From assembly GCA_913048145.1 (NCBI GenBank), contig CAJWVP010000095.1, forward strand, positions 1 to 9,409: a stretch of DNA of 9,409 bases. The letters are read 5' to 3'. Below, in pieces: positions 1 to 7,068 of this stretch (position 1 is its first letter; each line of letters starts with the position of its first letter). The notes under the pieces were generated by a model that had not been told where the DNA came from, ran no database searches, and saw nothing but the letters and a program-made list of their open reading frames with translations. This DNA comes from an uncultured Rhodospirillaceae bacterium (lineage in GTDB: Bacteria; Pseudomonadota; Alphaproteobacteria; Rhodospirillales; Casp-alpha2). The position numbers were made by a program, and so were the translations under genes.

Positions 1-1462
1 GTCGGATGACGCGGCTTCATATCGCGAGAAACTAATTGAAACGGCCATCGAGGTCGATGATGAAGCGATGGAAGCTTATCTAGAGGGCAACGAGCCTGAT
101 GAAGCCACGATCAGGCGTTGCATTCGTAAAGGAACGATCGACGGCATCTTTGTGCCGGTTTTCTGCGGCAGCGCCTTTAAGAACAAGGGTGTACAACCAC
201 TCTTGGACGGGGTTGTGGACTATATGCCAAGCCCCACGGACGTGGAGGCGATTAAGGGCGTAAAAGCTGACAGCGACGAGGAAATCGAGCGCCATAATTC
301 CGACGACGAATCCTTCTCCTGCCTAGCCTTCAAGATCATGAACGACCCGTTTGTGGGCTCCCTGACCTTCGTCCGGATCTATTCCGGCGTACTGGAGCAG
401 GGCAAGAGCATTATGAACACGGTGAAAAGCAAGCGTGAGCGTGTTGGCCGTATGCTGGAGATGCACGCAAATTCCCGTGAAGAGATCAAGGAAGCCCGCG
501 CCGGGGATATCATTGCCCTAGTCGGCCTTAAGGAGACCACTACCGGCGACACGCTCTGCGACTCTGACGACCAGGTGATCCTGGAGCGCATGGAGTTCCC
601 CGATCCGGTAATTGAGATCGCCGTCGAGCCTAAAACTAAGAGTGACCAAGAGAAAATGTCTGTGGCGCTCGGCCGTCTAGCTGCGGAAGACCCGTCGTTC
701 CGAGTTGCCAGCGACCCCGAGAGCGGGCAGACGATTATCAAGGGCATGGGCGAGTTGCACTTGGAGATTATCGTCGATCGCATGTTGCGGGAATTCAAGG
801 TAGACGCAAACATTGGTCAACCACAGGTGGCTTACCGAGAAACTATCTCGAAAACCGCTGATATCGACTACACCCATAAGAAACAGACGGGCGGCTCAGG
901 TCAGTACGCGCGCCTCAAGATTTTGTTTGAGCCGATTCCCGATGGATTCGAGTTCGAAAGCAAGGTCGTTGGCGGTAACGTACCCAGGGAATACATACCA
1001 GGCGTTCAAAAGGGTCTGAATTCCGCAATGTCCGCCGGTATTCTCATGGGTTTCCCAGTCACCGGCGTGAAAGCAACCCTTTACGACGGCGATTCGCACG
1101 ACGTTGATTCGAGTGTCATGGCTTTCGAGATTGCCGCACGCGCAGCCTTTCGAGAAGGTTGCCAGGAAGCTAAAGCTCAACTGCTCGAGCCAATTATGCG
1201 GGTCGAAGCGGTGACACCCGAGGAATACATGGGTGACATCATCGGCGATCTAAATAGCCGTCGGGGCCAGGTCAGCGGTATGGATCAGCGCGGAAACGCA
1301 CGGGTCATCAATGCTGAGGTGCCCCTGGCGAACATGTTTGGTTATGTGAACACACTGCGGTCGCTATCGCAGGGACGAGCCCAGTTTACCATGCACTTCG
1401 ATCATTACGACGTTGTGCCCAACCAAGTCTCAGAAGAGATACAGGCGAAACTCGCCGGTTAA
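1..1462 (+). CDS. fusA: Elongation factor G, 5'-truncated by the window edge
   Basis: EF-G is the cytoplasmic GTPase that drives translocation of tRNA and mRNA on the ribosome and, with RRF, recycles ribosomes. The frame is open from the first complete codon at 2-4, so the ATG at 68 is internal and not the start. About 486 of roughly 690 residues are present. The GTP-binding P-loop half of domain I lies outside the window. What is visible is the end of domain I (the CGSAFKNKGVQ segment), domain II from about 310, domain III with GMGELHLEI at 743-769, domain IV with the tip loop HDVDSS at 1097-1114 (its His is the conserved decoding-site contact), and domain V with the EYMGD and RRG elements near 1230-1266. 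It ends in TAA, 39 bases before tuf, as in a str operon (rpsL-rpsG-fusA-tuf), so rpsL and rpsG are expected just upstream. Nothing in the visible part looks broken. Confidence 0.98.
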   Translation, partial: SDDAASYREKLIETAIEVDDEAMEAYLEGNEPDEATIRRCIRKGTIDGIFVPVFCGSAFKNKGVQPLLDGVVDYMPSPTDVEAIKGVKADSDEEIERHNSDDESFSCLAFKIMNDPFVGSLTFVRIYSGVLEQGKSIMNTVKSKRERVGRMLEMHANSREEIKEARAGDIIALVGLKETTTGDTLCDSDDQVILERMEFPDPVIEIAVEPKTKSDQEKMSVALGRLAAEDPSFRVASDPESGQTIIKGMGELHLEIIVDRMLREFKVDANIGQPQVAYRETISKTADIDYTHKKQTGGSGQYARLKILFEPIPDGFEFESKVVGGNVPREYIPGVQKGLNSAMSAGILMGFPVTGVKATLYDGDSHDVDSSVMAFEIAARAAFREGCQEAKAQLLEPIMRVEAVTPEEYMGDIIGDLNSRRGQVSGMDQRGNARVINAEVPLANMFGYVNTLRSLSQGRAQFTMHFDHYDVVPNQVSEEIQAKLAG

Positions 1463-1501
1463 ACAGTATAAGTAATTTAAAGGTTTACGGAGTACGCACC
1501 G

Positions 1502-2692
1502 ATGGCGAAAGAGAAGTTTGAACGTACAAAGCCACATTGCAACATTGGCACGATTGGTCATGTTGACCATGGTAAGACGACGTTGACTGCGGCGATCACG
1601 AAGGTTCTGGCGGAATCCGGCGGTGCTGAGTTTCAGGCGTATGATGACATTGACAAGGCGCCCGAAGAAAAGGCGCGTGGGATCACGATTTCGACAGCGC
1701 ACGTTGAGTATGAGACGGATAACCGGCACTACGCGCACGTGGACTGTCCGGGTCACGCTGACTATGTGAAGAATATGATCACTGGTGCGGCGCAGATGGA
1801 CGGCGCGATTTTGGTTGTTTCGTCGGCTGACGGTCCGATGCCGCAAACGCGTGAGCATATTCTTTTGGCCCGTCAGGTTGGTGTTCCGGCCTTGGTTGTG
1901 TTCATGAACAAGGTTGATCAGGTTGACGATGAGGAGCTTTTAGAGCTTGTCGAGATGGAGATTCGCGAGCTTCTGTCGAGCTACGATTTCCCGGGCGACG
2001 ATATTCCGATCGTCAAGGGTACGGCGCTGGGTGCGTTAGAAGATGGCGACGTGGCGACGGGCAAGGATGCGATCGTCGAGCTGATGGCGGCGGTTGACGA
2101 GTATGTGCCGCAGCCGGATCGCCCGAAGGATCAGCCGTTCCTGATGCCGATCGAGGACGTGTTCTCGATTTCCGGTCGGGGCACGGTTGTGACGGGTCGT
2201 ATCGAGCGCGGCGTGGTCAACGTCGGCGAAGAGATCGAGATCGTCGGCATCAAGGACACGGAGAAGACGACGTGCACGGGCGTTGAGATGTTCCGTAAGC
2301 TTCTGGATCAGGGTGAAGCGGGCGACAACGTTGGTGTTCTGCTGCGTGGGACGAAGCGTGAGGAAGTTGAGCGTGGCCAGGTCCTCGCGGCACCGGGTTC
2401 GATAACGCCGCACACGAAGTTCAAGTGCGAGGCGTACATCCTGACGAAGGATGAGGGCGGCCGTCACACGCCGTTTTTCTCGAACTACCGCCCGCAGTTC
2501 TACTTCCGAACCACGGACGTGACCGGCACAGTAGAATTGCCAGAAGGCACGGAGATGGTGATGCCGGGCGACAACATTTCGATGGTGGTGAACTTGATTG
2601 CGCCAATCGCCATGGACGACGGTCTGCGTTTCGCCATCCGCGAGGGCGGACGTACCGTCGGTGCCGGTGTCGTCGCAGAAATCATCGAGTAA
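1502..2692 (+). CDS. tuf: Elongation factor Tu
   Basis: EF-Tu delivers aminoacyl-tRNA to the ribosomal A site as a GTP ternary complex. The 396-residue length is typical. All GTPase motifs are present: GHVDHGKT at residues 19-26, switch I RGITI at 59-63 with Thr62, DCPGH at 81-85 with catalytic His85, NKVD at 136-139 and the GTAL (G5) element at 173-176. Domains II and III follow from about residue 210, with SISGRGTVVTGR, HTPFF at 322-326 and the GGRTVGAGVV C-terminus. GGAG at 1489-1492 lies 9 bases before the ATG. The gene sits between fusA and rpsJ. Its codon use is odd: residues 1-336 use ACG for 20 of 24 Thr codons and never ACC, while residues 337-396 use ACC three times in six. The neighbouring genes mix these codons freely. 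This may reflect gene conversion with a second tuf copy, which is an inference. Confidence 0.99.
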   Translation: MAKEKFERTKPHCNIGTIGHVDHGKTTLTAAITKVLAESGGAEFQAYDDIDKAPEEKARGITISTAHVEYETDNRHYAHVDCPGHADYVKNMITGAAQMDGAILVVSSADGPMPQTREHILLARQVGVPALVVFMNKVDQVDDEELLELVEMEIRELLSSYDFPGDDIPIVKGTALGALEDGDVATGKDAIVELMAAVDEYVPQPDRPKDQPFLMPIEDVFSISGRGTVVTGRIERGVVNVGEEIEIVGIKDTEKTTCTGVEMFRKLLDQGEAGDNVGVLLRGTKREEVERGQVLAAPGSITPHTKFKCEAYILTKDEGGRHTPFFSNYRPQFYFRTTDVTGTVELPEGTEMVMPGDNISMVVNLIAPIAMDDGLRFAIREGGRTVGAGVVAEIIE

Positions 2693-2748
2693 AACCAATC
2701 CAGCCCCGTATGTTGCGGGACCAGACGTTATTTTAAAGGACAAGGGTC
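2693..2748 (+). other. tuf-rpsJ intergenic spacer (no S10 leader seen)
   Basis: This 56-base spacer separates the str and S10 clusters. It contains the rpsJ Shine-Dalgarno AAAGGA at 2735-2740 and one weak potential hairpin, CCCG 2705-2708 with CGGG 2716-2719. I see no convincing -35/-10 pair and no terminator with a U-tract. It is far shorter than the roughly 170-base E. coli S10 leader that L4 binds, so the S10 genes are probably read through from tuf or from a promoter inside or upstream of it. That last step is inference. Confidence 0.6.
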
Positions 2749-3057
2749 ATGGACCAACAGAATATTCGCATCCGGTTGAAAGCCTTTGATCATCGCGTGC
2801 TGGATCAATCCGCCGGCGAGATCGTCAACACCGCGCAGCGAACCGGCGCAACGGTCTGCGGCCCCATTCCACTTCCAACGCGGATCGATAAATACACCGT
2901 CCTCCGCTCGCCACACATCGACAAGAAGTCCCGCGAGCAGTTCGAAATTCGCACCCACAAGCGGGTGTTGGACATTCTCGACCCGACCCCACAGACCGTC
3001 GATGCGCTCATGAAGCTCGACCTAGCCGCCGGCGTCGACGTCGAGATTAAGCTTTAA
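2749..3057 (+). CDS. rpsJ: 30S ribosomal protein S10 (NusE)
   Basis: S10 is a protein of the 30S head. It also acts as NusE in transcription antitermination by pairing with NusB and binding NusG. The 102-residue length matches the family (E. coli 103). Diagnostic segments are RIRLKAFDHR near the N-terminus, GPIPLPTR around residues 38-45, the FEIRTHKR segment in the long loop that contacts 16S rRNA, and the C-terminal DALMKLDLAAGVDVEIKL. AAAGGA at 2735-2740 is 8 bases before the ATG. The TAA stop at 3055-3057 shares bases with the Shine-Dalgarno of rplC (AAGAGGA, 3056-3062). It is the first gene of the S10 cluster, as in most bacteria. Confidence 0.98.
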   Translation: MDQQNIRIRLKAFDHRVLDQSAGEIVNTAQRTGATVCGPIPLPTRIDKYTVLRSPHIDKKSREQFEIRTHKRVLDILDPTPQTVDALMKLDLAAGVDVEIKL

Positions 3058-3069
3058 GAGGACAGACTC

Positions 3070-3894
3070 ATGCGTACCGGTCTACTCGTTCAAAAACTAG
3101 GCATGACGCGCCGCTTCGATGAAAGCGGTCTGCACCTGCCGATCACTGTGCTGAAAATGGACAACGTCCAAGTGGTCGCCCAGCGCACCGAAGATACAGA
3201 TGGCTACAACGCTGTCCAGATGGGTTGGGGCACGGCGAAAGTGAAGAACGTTTCTAAGGGAATGAGCGGCTACTTCGCCAAGGCCAAAGTAGAACCGAAG
3301 CGCAAGCTCACGGAATTCCGGGTCAACGCTGACGGCCTAGTGGATGTGGGCGCCGAGTTCTCAGCCAACCACTTCGTCGCCGGCCAATTTGTCGATGTAT
3401 GCGGCACGACTATCGGTAAGGGTTTTGCCGGGGGCATGAAGCGTCACGGCTTTAGCGGCCTGCGGGCATCCCACGGTGTATCGATAAACCACCGCTCCCT
3501 AGGTTCCACGGGTCAGTGCCAAGATCCTGGAAAAGTTTTCAAGGGCAAGAAGATGGCGGGCCACATGGGTGGCGTCCGGGTCACTACCCAAAACCTTAAG
3601 ATTGTCGACGTTGATGAAGAGCGCGGTCTGATTCTTATCCGTGGTTCGGTCCCCGGCGCCAAGGGTGGTTTCGTTCGGATAACCGATGCCATTAAGAAGC
3701 CGCGCCCAGACGATGCCCCGTATCCAGCGGGCCTGAAGACGAATGTCGCCATGGTGAAAGACGAAGCAACGGTCGAAGAGGTCGCGCCTGATGAAGAAGC
3801 CGCCTTGGTAGAGACGCCAGCGGAAGTCGAAGCAGAATTTTCAGGCAAAGATGATGCCGACGCAGTCGCGGGCGGCACAGAAGAGAAGGAATAA
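3070..3894 (+). CDS. rplC: 50S ribosomal protein L3 with acidic C-terminal extension
   Basis: L3 is an early-assembly 50S protein that binds the 3' end of 23S rRNA. An extended loop reaches the peptidyl transferase centre. The core, residues 1 to about 205, is standard: LVQKLGMTR at the N-terminus, GKGFAGGMKRHGFSG around 117-130, HRSLGSTGQCQDPGK at 141-155 and FKGKKMAGHMGG at 157-168. Gln151 in GQCQ aligns with E. coli Gln150, the residue methylated by PrmB. At 274 residues the protein is much longer than the ~209 of E. coli. Residues 231-274 form an acidic, Ala-rich, low-complexity tail with 17 Asp/Glu and only 2 Lys, probably disordered. Tails on L3 are known in Alphaproteobacteria, but their role is unclear to me. 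AAGAGGA at 3056-3062 sits 7 bases before the ATG. The TAA overlaps a possible ATG of rplD by one base. Confidence 0.98.
   Translation: MRTGLLVQKLGMTRRFDESGLHLPITVLKMDNVQVVAQRTEDTDGYNAVQMGWGTAKVKNVSKGMSGYFAKAKVEPKRKLTEFRVNADGLVDVGAEFSANHFVAGQFVDVCGTTIGKGFAGGMKRHGFSGLRASHGVSINHRSLGSTGQCQDPGKVFKGKKMAGHMGGVRVTTQNLKIVDVDEERGLILIRGSVPGAKGGFVRITDAIKKPRPDDAPYPAGLKTNVAMVKDEATVEEVAPDEEAALVETPAEVEAEFSGKDDADAVAGGTEEKE
3886..3890 (+). promoter_or_regulatory. Ribosome binding site deciding the rplD start
   Basis: AAGGA lies inside the last codons of rplC. It is 9 bases before the ATG at 3900 but only 3 bases before the in-frame ATG at 3894 (the TAATG overlap). Spacing therefore favours 3900 as the rplD start. 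This is a spacing argument only. Confidence 0.6.
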
Positions 3895-3899
3895 TGGCC

Positions 3900-4520
3900 A
3901 TGAAATGCGACGTCATCGATCTGGCCAACAAGAAGACAGGCTCCATCAATCTCGATGAAGGCATCTTTGGCCTGGAAGTCCGCAAGGACCTGTTGGCCCG
4001 CGCTGTCAAGTGGCAGTTGTCGCGCCGCCAGGCCGGCACCCACAAGACGAAGGAGCGCAACGAAGTGAACGGCACGCGTTCCAAGCCCTTCCGCCAAAAG
4101 GGCACAGGCCGTGCCCGTCAGGGTTTTGCCCGGGCTGCACAAATGCGTGGTGGTGGTATCACATTCGGTCCGCGCGTACGCAGTCACGCCGTCGATATGC
4201 CAAAAAAGGTGCGGCGTCTGGCTCTGAAAACTGCCCTCTCCGCCAAGCAAGCCGACGGCAAGTTGGTAGTAATCGAATCCAGTGAGATCGAGTCACCGAA
4301 GACTCAAGACTTCGCCAAGCATCTCCACGCCCTTGGCTGGGGAAAGGCCCTGATCATCGACGGTACCGATGTGAACGACAACCTGGCGAAGGCCGCGCGT
4401 AACATCATCGGCCTGGACGTATTACCGAGTGTCGGTGCCAACGTCTACGACATCCTCCGCCGCGATACCTTAGTTCTCACCAAGGACGCCGTGGATCAGC
4501 TCACGGAGCGCCTGAAATGA
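3900..4520 (+). CDS. rplD: 50S ribosomal protein L4
   Basis: L4 binds 23S rRNA early in assembly, and its long loop lines the upper peptide exit tunnel beside L22. In E. coli it also represses the S10 operon. Counting from 3900 it has 206 residues (E. coli 201). The tunnel loop is clear: RSKPFRQKGTGRARQGF followed by MRGGGITFGPRVRSH. The KKVRRLALKTALSAK helix and the C-terminal segment with DILRRDTLVLTKDAV complete the fold. I chose the second in-frame ATG because AAGGA is optimally spaced from it and because MKCDVI aligns with usual L4 N-termini. Starting at 3894 would add only Met-Ala and overlap the rplC stop by one base. The TGA stop overlaps the rplW start as ATGA at 4517-4520. Confidence 0.96.
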   Translation: MKCDVIDLANKKTGSINLDEGIFGLEVRKDLLARAVKWQLSRRQAGTHKTKERNEVNGTRSKPFRQKGTGRARQGFARAAQMRGGGITFGPRVRSHAVDMPKKVRRLALKTALSAKQADGKLVVIESSEIESPKTQDFAKHLHALGWGKALIIDGTDVNDNLAKAARNIIGLDVLPSVGANVYDILRRDTLVLTKDAVDQLTERLK

Positions 4521-4843
4521 GCAAGTACCACACGCTGCGCGATAAGAAACCTAGCCAGGAACGCATTTACGAGCTGGTGCGTGCGCCGATCATCACGGAA
4601 AAATCCACCCTGCTGAGCGAGTTCAACCAGGTAAGTTTTTGGGTGCCGGTGGACGCCAACAAATTTGAAATCAAGCACGCCGTCGAAGGACTTTTTGACG
4701 TTAAGGTGACAAATGTCAACACGCTCCTTCAAAAAGGTAAGACGAAACGGTTCAGGGGCCAGGTTGGTCGCCGTCCGGACCGCAAGAAAGCCGTCGTGAC
4801 GCTGGCCCAGGGGCAATCCATCGATGTCACCACTGGGATTTAG
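4517..4843 (+). CDS. rplW: 50S ribosomal protein L23
   Basis: L23 sits at the exit of the peptide tunnel and docks trigger factor, SRP and the translocon. It has 108 residues, about 8 more than E. coli, with the extra residues at the N-terminus. RAPIITEKS at residues 22-30 is the family signature. Glu28 aligns with E. coli Glu18, the trigger-factor contact. FEIKHAVEGLFDVKVTNVNT and the basic tunnel loop KGKTKRFRGQVGRRPDRKKA follow. GGAG at 4505-4508 is 8 bases before the ATG. The start overlaps the rplD stop by 4 bases (ATGA), suggesting coupled translation. It ends with TAG. Confidence 0.98.
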   Translation: MSKYHTLRDKKPSQERIYELVRAPIITEKSTLLSEFNQVSFWVPVDANKFEIKHAVEGLFDVKVTNVNTLLQKGKTKRFRGQVGRRPDRKKAVVTLAQGQSIDVTTGI

Positions 4844-4858
4844 GGAAAGGTCCAAAGA

Positions 4859-5689
4859 ATGGCACTGAAAACCTATAAGCCGATTACGCCGGGTCAACGC
4901 GGACTTGTGCTCGTCGACCGTTCTGGCATATGGAAAGGCAAGCCGGAGAAGTCCCTGACCGAGGGGCTTCGAAGCAAGGGCGGCCGCAATAACAAGGGCC
5001 GCATTACAGCGCGCCGTCGTGGCGGTGGACACAAGCGCCGCTACCGTCTGGTCGACTTCAAACGTCAGAAGATGAATGTTCCGGCGACGGTAGAACGGTT
5101 AGAGTACGATCCTAACCGGACCGCTTTCATCGCCCTGATTAAGTATGAGGACGGCGAAATGGCCTACATCTTGGCGCCGCAACGTCTCCGCGAAGGGGAC
5201 CAGGTAATTGCCAGCTTGGCCTCCGATATCAAGCCAGGTAACGCTATGCCCATGCAGAGCATTCCCGTCGGCACGATCGTGCACAACGTGGAAATGAAGC
5301 CAGGTAAGGGAGGGCAGATCGCCCGATCTGCAGGGACCTATGCACAGATCATTGGTAAAGACCAAGGCTACGCGCAACTACGTCTAATCTCTGGTGAGTT
5401 ACGGATGATCCGGGCCGAATGCATGGCAACCATCGGCGCTGTTTCAAACCCCGACCAACAGAACATCAAACTGGGTAAGGCCGGCCGTAAGCGATGGATC
5501 GGCAAACGCCCTGCTGTCCGCGGCGTTGCGATGAACCCTATTGATCACCCGCATGGCGGCGGCGAAGGCCGGACTTCTGGCGGCCGTCATCCCGTGACCC
5601 CTTGGGGCAAGCCCACTAAGGGCAAGCGGACGCGTTCCAATAAGAAGACGGACCGGTTGATTATGCGCCGCCGTCACGCAAAGAAATAA
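4859..5689 (+). CDS. rplB: 50S ribosomal protein L2
   Basis: L2 is a highly conserved 50S protein needed for subunit association and peptidyl transferase activity. The length of 276 residues is typical. Visible landmarks are GGRNNKGRITARRRGGGHKRR near residues 41-61, VERLEYDPNR, the PGNAMPMQSIPVGTIVHNVE SH3-like region, GKGGQIARSAGT, and the signature NPIDHPHGGGEGRTSGG. Its first His (residue 230) corresponds to E. coli His229, reported as important for activity. The basic C-terminus reads through KGKRTRSNKKTD to RRRHAKK. The AGGGAAAGG sequence at 4842-4850 is 8 bases before the ATG. It lies between L23 and S19 in the standard order. Confidence 0.99.
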   Translation: MALKTYKPITPGQRGLVLVDRSGIWKGKPEKSLTEGLRSKGGRNNKGRITARRRGGGHKRRYRLVDFKRQKMNVPATVERLEYDPNRTAFIALIKYEDGEMAYILAPQRLREGDQVIASLASDIKPGNAMPMQSIPVGTIVHNVEMKPGKGGQIARSAGTYAQIIGKDQGYAQLRLISGELRMIRAECMATIGAVSNPDQQNIKLGKAGRKRWIGKRPAVRGVAMNPIDHPHGGGEGRTSGGRHPVTPWGKPTKGKRTRSNKKTDRLIMRRRHAKK

Positions 5690-5694
5690 AGGAG
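5688..5694 (+). promoter_or_regulatory. Strong ribosome binding site for the GTG-started rpsS
   Basis: AAAGGAG begins within the rplB stop codon and ends 7 bases before the GTG at 5702. It is one of the best Shine-Dalgarno matches in the window and may compensate for the weaker GTG start codon (inference). Confidence 0.75.
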
Positions 5695-5701
5695 ACCGGT
5701 C

Positions 5702-5980
5702 GTGCCTCGATCCGTATGGAAAGGACCGTTTGTGGATGGCTATCTGCTGAAGAAGGCAGAAGATGCTCGCTCGTCCGGTCGCAAGTCAGTGATCAAGACC
5801 TGGTCGCGCCGTTCGACAATTCTGCCGCAGTTCGTCGGCCTGACGTTCGGGGTCTACAACGGGCAGAAGTTCATTCCGGTATTGGTCAACGAAGACATGA
5901 TTGGCCACAAATTCGGTGAGTTTTCCCCGACGCGAACCTACCTCGGCCACGGCGCCGACAAGAAAGCGAAGAGGGGCTAA
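5702..5980 (+). CDS. rpsS: 30S ribosomal protein S19
   Basis: S19 is in the 30S head, pairs with S13 near the A site and contributes to intersubunit bridges. The 92-residue length is exactly typical. RSVWKGPFVDGYLLKK at the N-terminus, IKTWSRRSTILPQFVGLTF, and HKFGEFSPTRTYLGHGADKKAKR at the C-terminus match the family throughout. It starts with GTG at 5702, preceded by AAAGGAG. This reading gives the canonical M-P-R-S N-terminus, and no in-frame ATG near it would preserve that. It is the only gene with a visible start in this window that does not use ATG. The stop is TAA, with 3 bases before rplV. Confidence 0.98.
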   Translation: MPRSVWKGPFVDGYLLKKAEDARSSGRKSVIKTWSRRSTILPQFVGLTFGVYNGQKFIPVLVNEDMIGHKFGEFSPTRTYLGHGADKKAKRG

Positions 5981-5983
5981 GTC

Positions 5984-6364
5984 ATGGGTAAGCCCGCTGC
6001 TGAGCGTTCACTGTCCGATGTCGAGGCAATGGCCTATGCCAAGAACCTGCGCACTAGCCCGCAGAAGCTGAACCTGGTTGCAGAATCCATTCGCGGCAAG
6101 GACTGCGAAAAGGCCCTCGCGGAATTAACCTTTTCGAAGCGTCGCATTGCCGGCGAGGTGAAAAAAGTTCTGGAAAGCGCAATCGCTAATGCTGAAAACA
6201 ATCACCAACTCGATGTTGACCGCCTGTATGTGTCCGAATGCACCGTCGGCAAGAGCATGGTCATGAAACGATGGCGTGCCCGTGCCCGGGGCCGCGTCGG
6301 TCGGATTGTGAAACCATTTTCGAATTTGCGGCTTATCGTGCGCGAACGTGAGGAGACGATTTAA
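5984..6364 (+). CDS. rplV: 50S ribosomal protein L22
   Basis: L22 binds all domains of 23S rRNA. Its beta-hairpin lines the exit tunnel opposite L4, and macrolide resistance mutations map to this hairpin in other bacteria. It has 126 residues against 110 in E. coli; the extra residues are at the N-terminus before AYAKNLRTSPQKLNLVAESIRGK, as is usual in Alphaproteobacteria. The hairpin is the segment GKSMVMKRWRARARGRVGRI (residues about 90-109), followed by the SNLRLIVRE strand. GAGGGG at 5971-5976 is 7 bases before the ATG. The next in-frame ATG, at codon 16, would give a length nearer to E. coli, but it lacks such a site. The TAA stop overlaps the rpsC ATG by one base. Confidence 0.98.
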   Translation: MGKPAAERSLSDVEAMAYAKNLRTSPQKLNLVAESIRGKDCEKALAELTFSKRRIAGEVKKVLESAIANAENNHQLDVDRLYVSECTVGKSMVMKRWRARARGRVGRIVKPFSNLRLIVREREETI

Positions 6365-7041
6365 TGGGCCAGAAAGTAAACCCAATCGGCCTTCGGGTCG
6401 GCATCAATCGGACCTGGGACTCACGTTGGTTCGCCGACGCAGGGTACAGCGCTCTTCTTCATGAAGACCTACGTATCCGCGATTACCTTAAAGAAAAACT
6501 CGCTCAGGCCGGCGTCTCCAAGGTTCTGATCGAACGCCCAGCGAAAAAAGCCCGCGTGACCATTCACACAGCTCGTCCGGGGGTGGTTATCGGCAAGAAG
6601 GGCGCCGACATTGATAAGCTGCGCGGCGAACTGTCGAAGATGACCAATTCCGACGTGCACCTGAACATCATCGAAATTCGCAAACCCGAAGTAGATGCAC
6701 AGTTGGTGGCTGAAAACATCGCCCAACAGCTGGAGCGACGCGTCTCCATCCGCCGTGCTATGAAGCGCGCAGTGCAATCGGCTATGCGGATGGGTATCGG
6801 TGGCATCCGGATCAACTGCGCTGGCCGTTTGGGCGGAGCAGAAATCGCCCGGACGCAATGGTATCGCGAAGGCCGTGTGCCCCTTCACACATTAAGAGCC
6901 CATATCGACTACGGTGAGGCGCCGGCAGTGACCACTTATGGGGTCTGCGGTGTTAAGGTGTGGATATACAAGGGTGACATTTGGACCCATGATCCGATGG
7001 CTCTCGACAAGTTGGCCCAAGAGCAGCAGCCACAACGCTAG
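6364..7041 (+). CDS. rpsC: 30S ribosomal protein S3
   Basis: S3 is in the 30S head at the mRNA entry channel, where with S4 and S5 it has mRNA helicase activity. It has 225 residues (E. coli 233), the difference being a shorter C-terminal tail. Landmarks are the MGQKVNPIGLRVG N-terminus, a type II KH domain with the GKKG loop at residues 77-80, and the RRAMKRAVQSAMRMG helix from residue 130. That helix's basic residues 130, 131 and 134 correspond to the helicase residues of E. coli S3. SGRLGGAE-like CAGRLGGAEIARTQWYREG and TTYGVCGVKVWIYKG follow. AGGAG at 6351-6355 is 8 bases before the ATG, which overlaps the rplV stop as TAATG. Stop is TAG. Confidence 0.98.
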   Translation: MGQKVNPIGLRVGINRTWDSRWFADAGYSALLHEDLRIRDYLKEKLAQAGVSKVLIERPAKKARVTIHTARPGVVIGKKGADIDKLRGELSKMTNSDVHLNIIEIRKPEVDAQLVAENIAQQLERRVSIRRAMKRAVQSAMRMGIGGIRINCAGRLGGAEIARTQWYREGRVPLHTLRAHIDYGEAPAVTTYGVCGVKVWIYKGDIWTHDPMALDKLAQEQQPQR

Positions 7042-7068
7042 GCCCGCGAGAATTAAGGAACCAGAACC

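Noticed and set aside
68..70. ATG at 68 as the start of a short fusA
   Set aside because: The frame is open to the window edge and the residues before this Met match EF-G, so the gene is cut by the window and not naturally short.
1463..1501. TATAAG at 1467-1472 in the fusA-tuf spacer as a -10 element for a tuf promoter
   Set aside because: No -35-like hexamer lies 16-18 bases upstream, so a single AT-rich hexamer is not enough support.
2705..2719. Hairpin CCCG/CGGG after tuf as a terminator
   Set aside because: The stem has only 4 base pairs and no U-tract follows; the rpsJ ribosome binding site is close behind.
2036..2743. Long minus-strand open frame of 235 codons opposite tuf
   Set aside because: It lies antisense to a fully conserved EF-Tu gene; the strong ACG/GCG codon preference of tuf removes stops on the other strand. 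The translation resembles no family I know.
3513..4250. Minus-strand open frame of 245 codons across rplC and rplD
   Set aside because: It is antisense to two conserved ribosomal genes and has no recognisable protein features or clear ribosome binding site.
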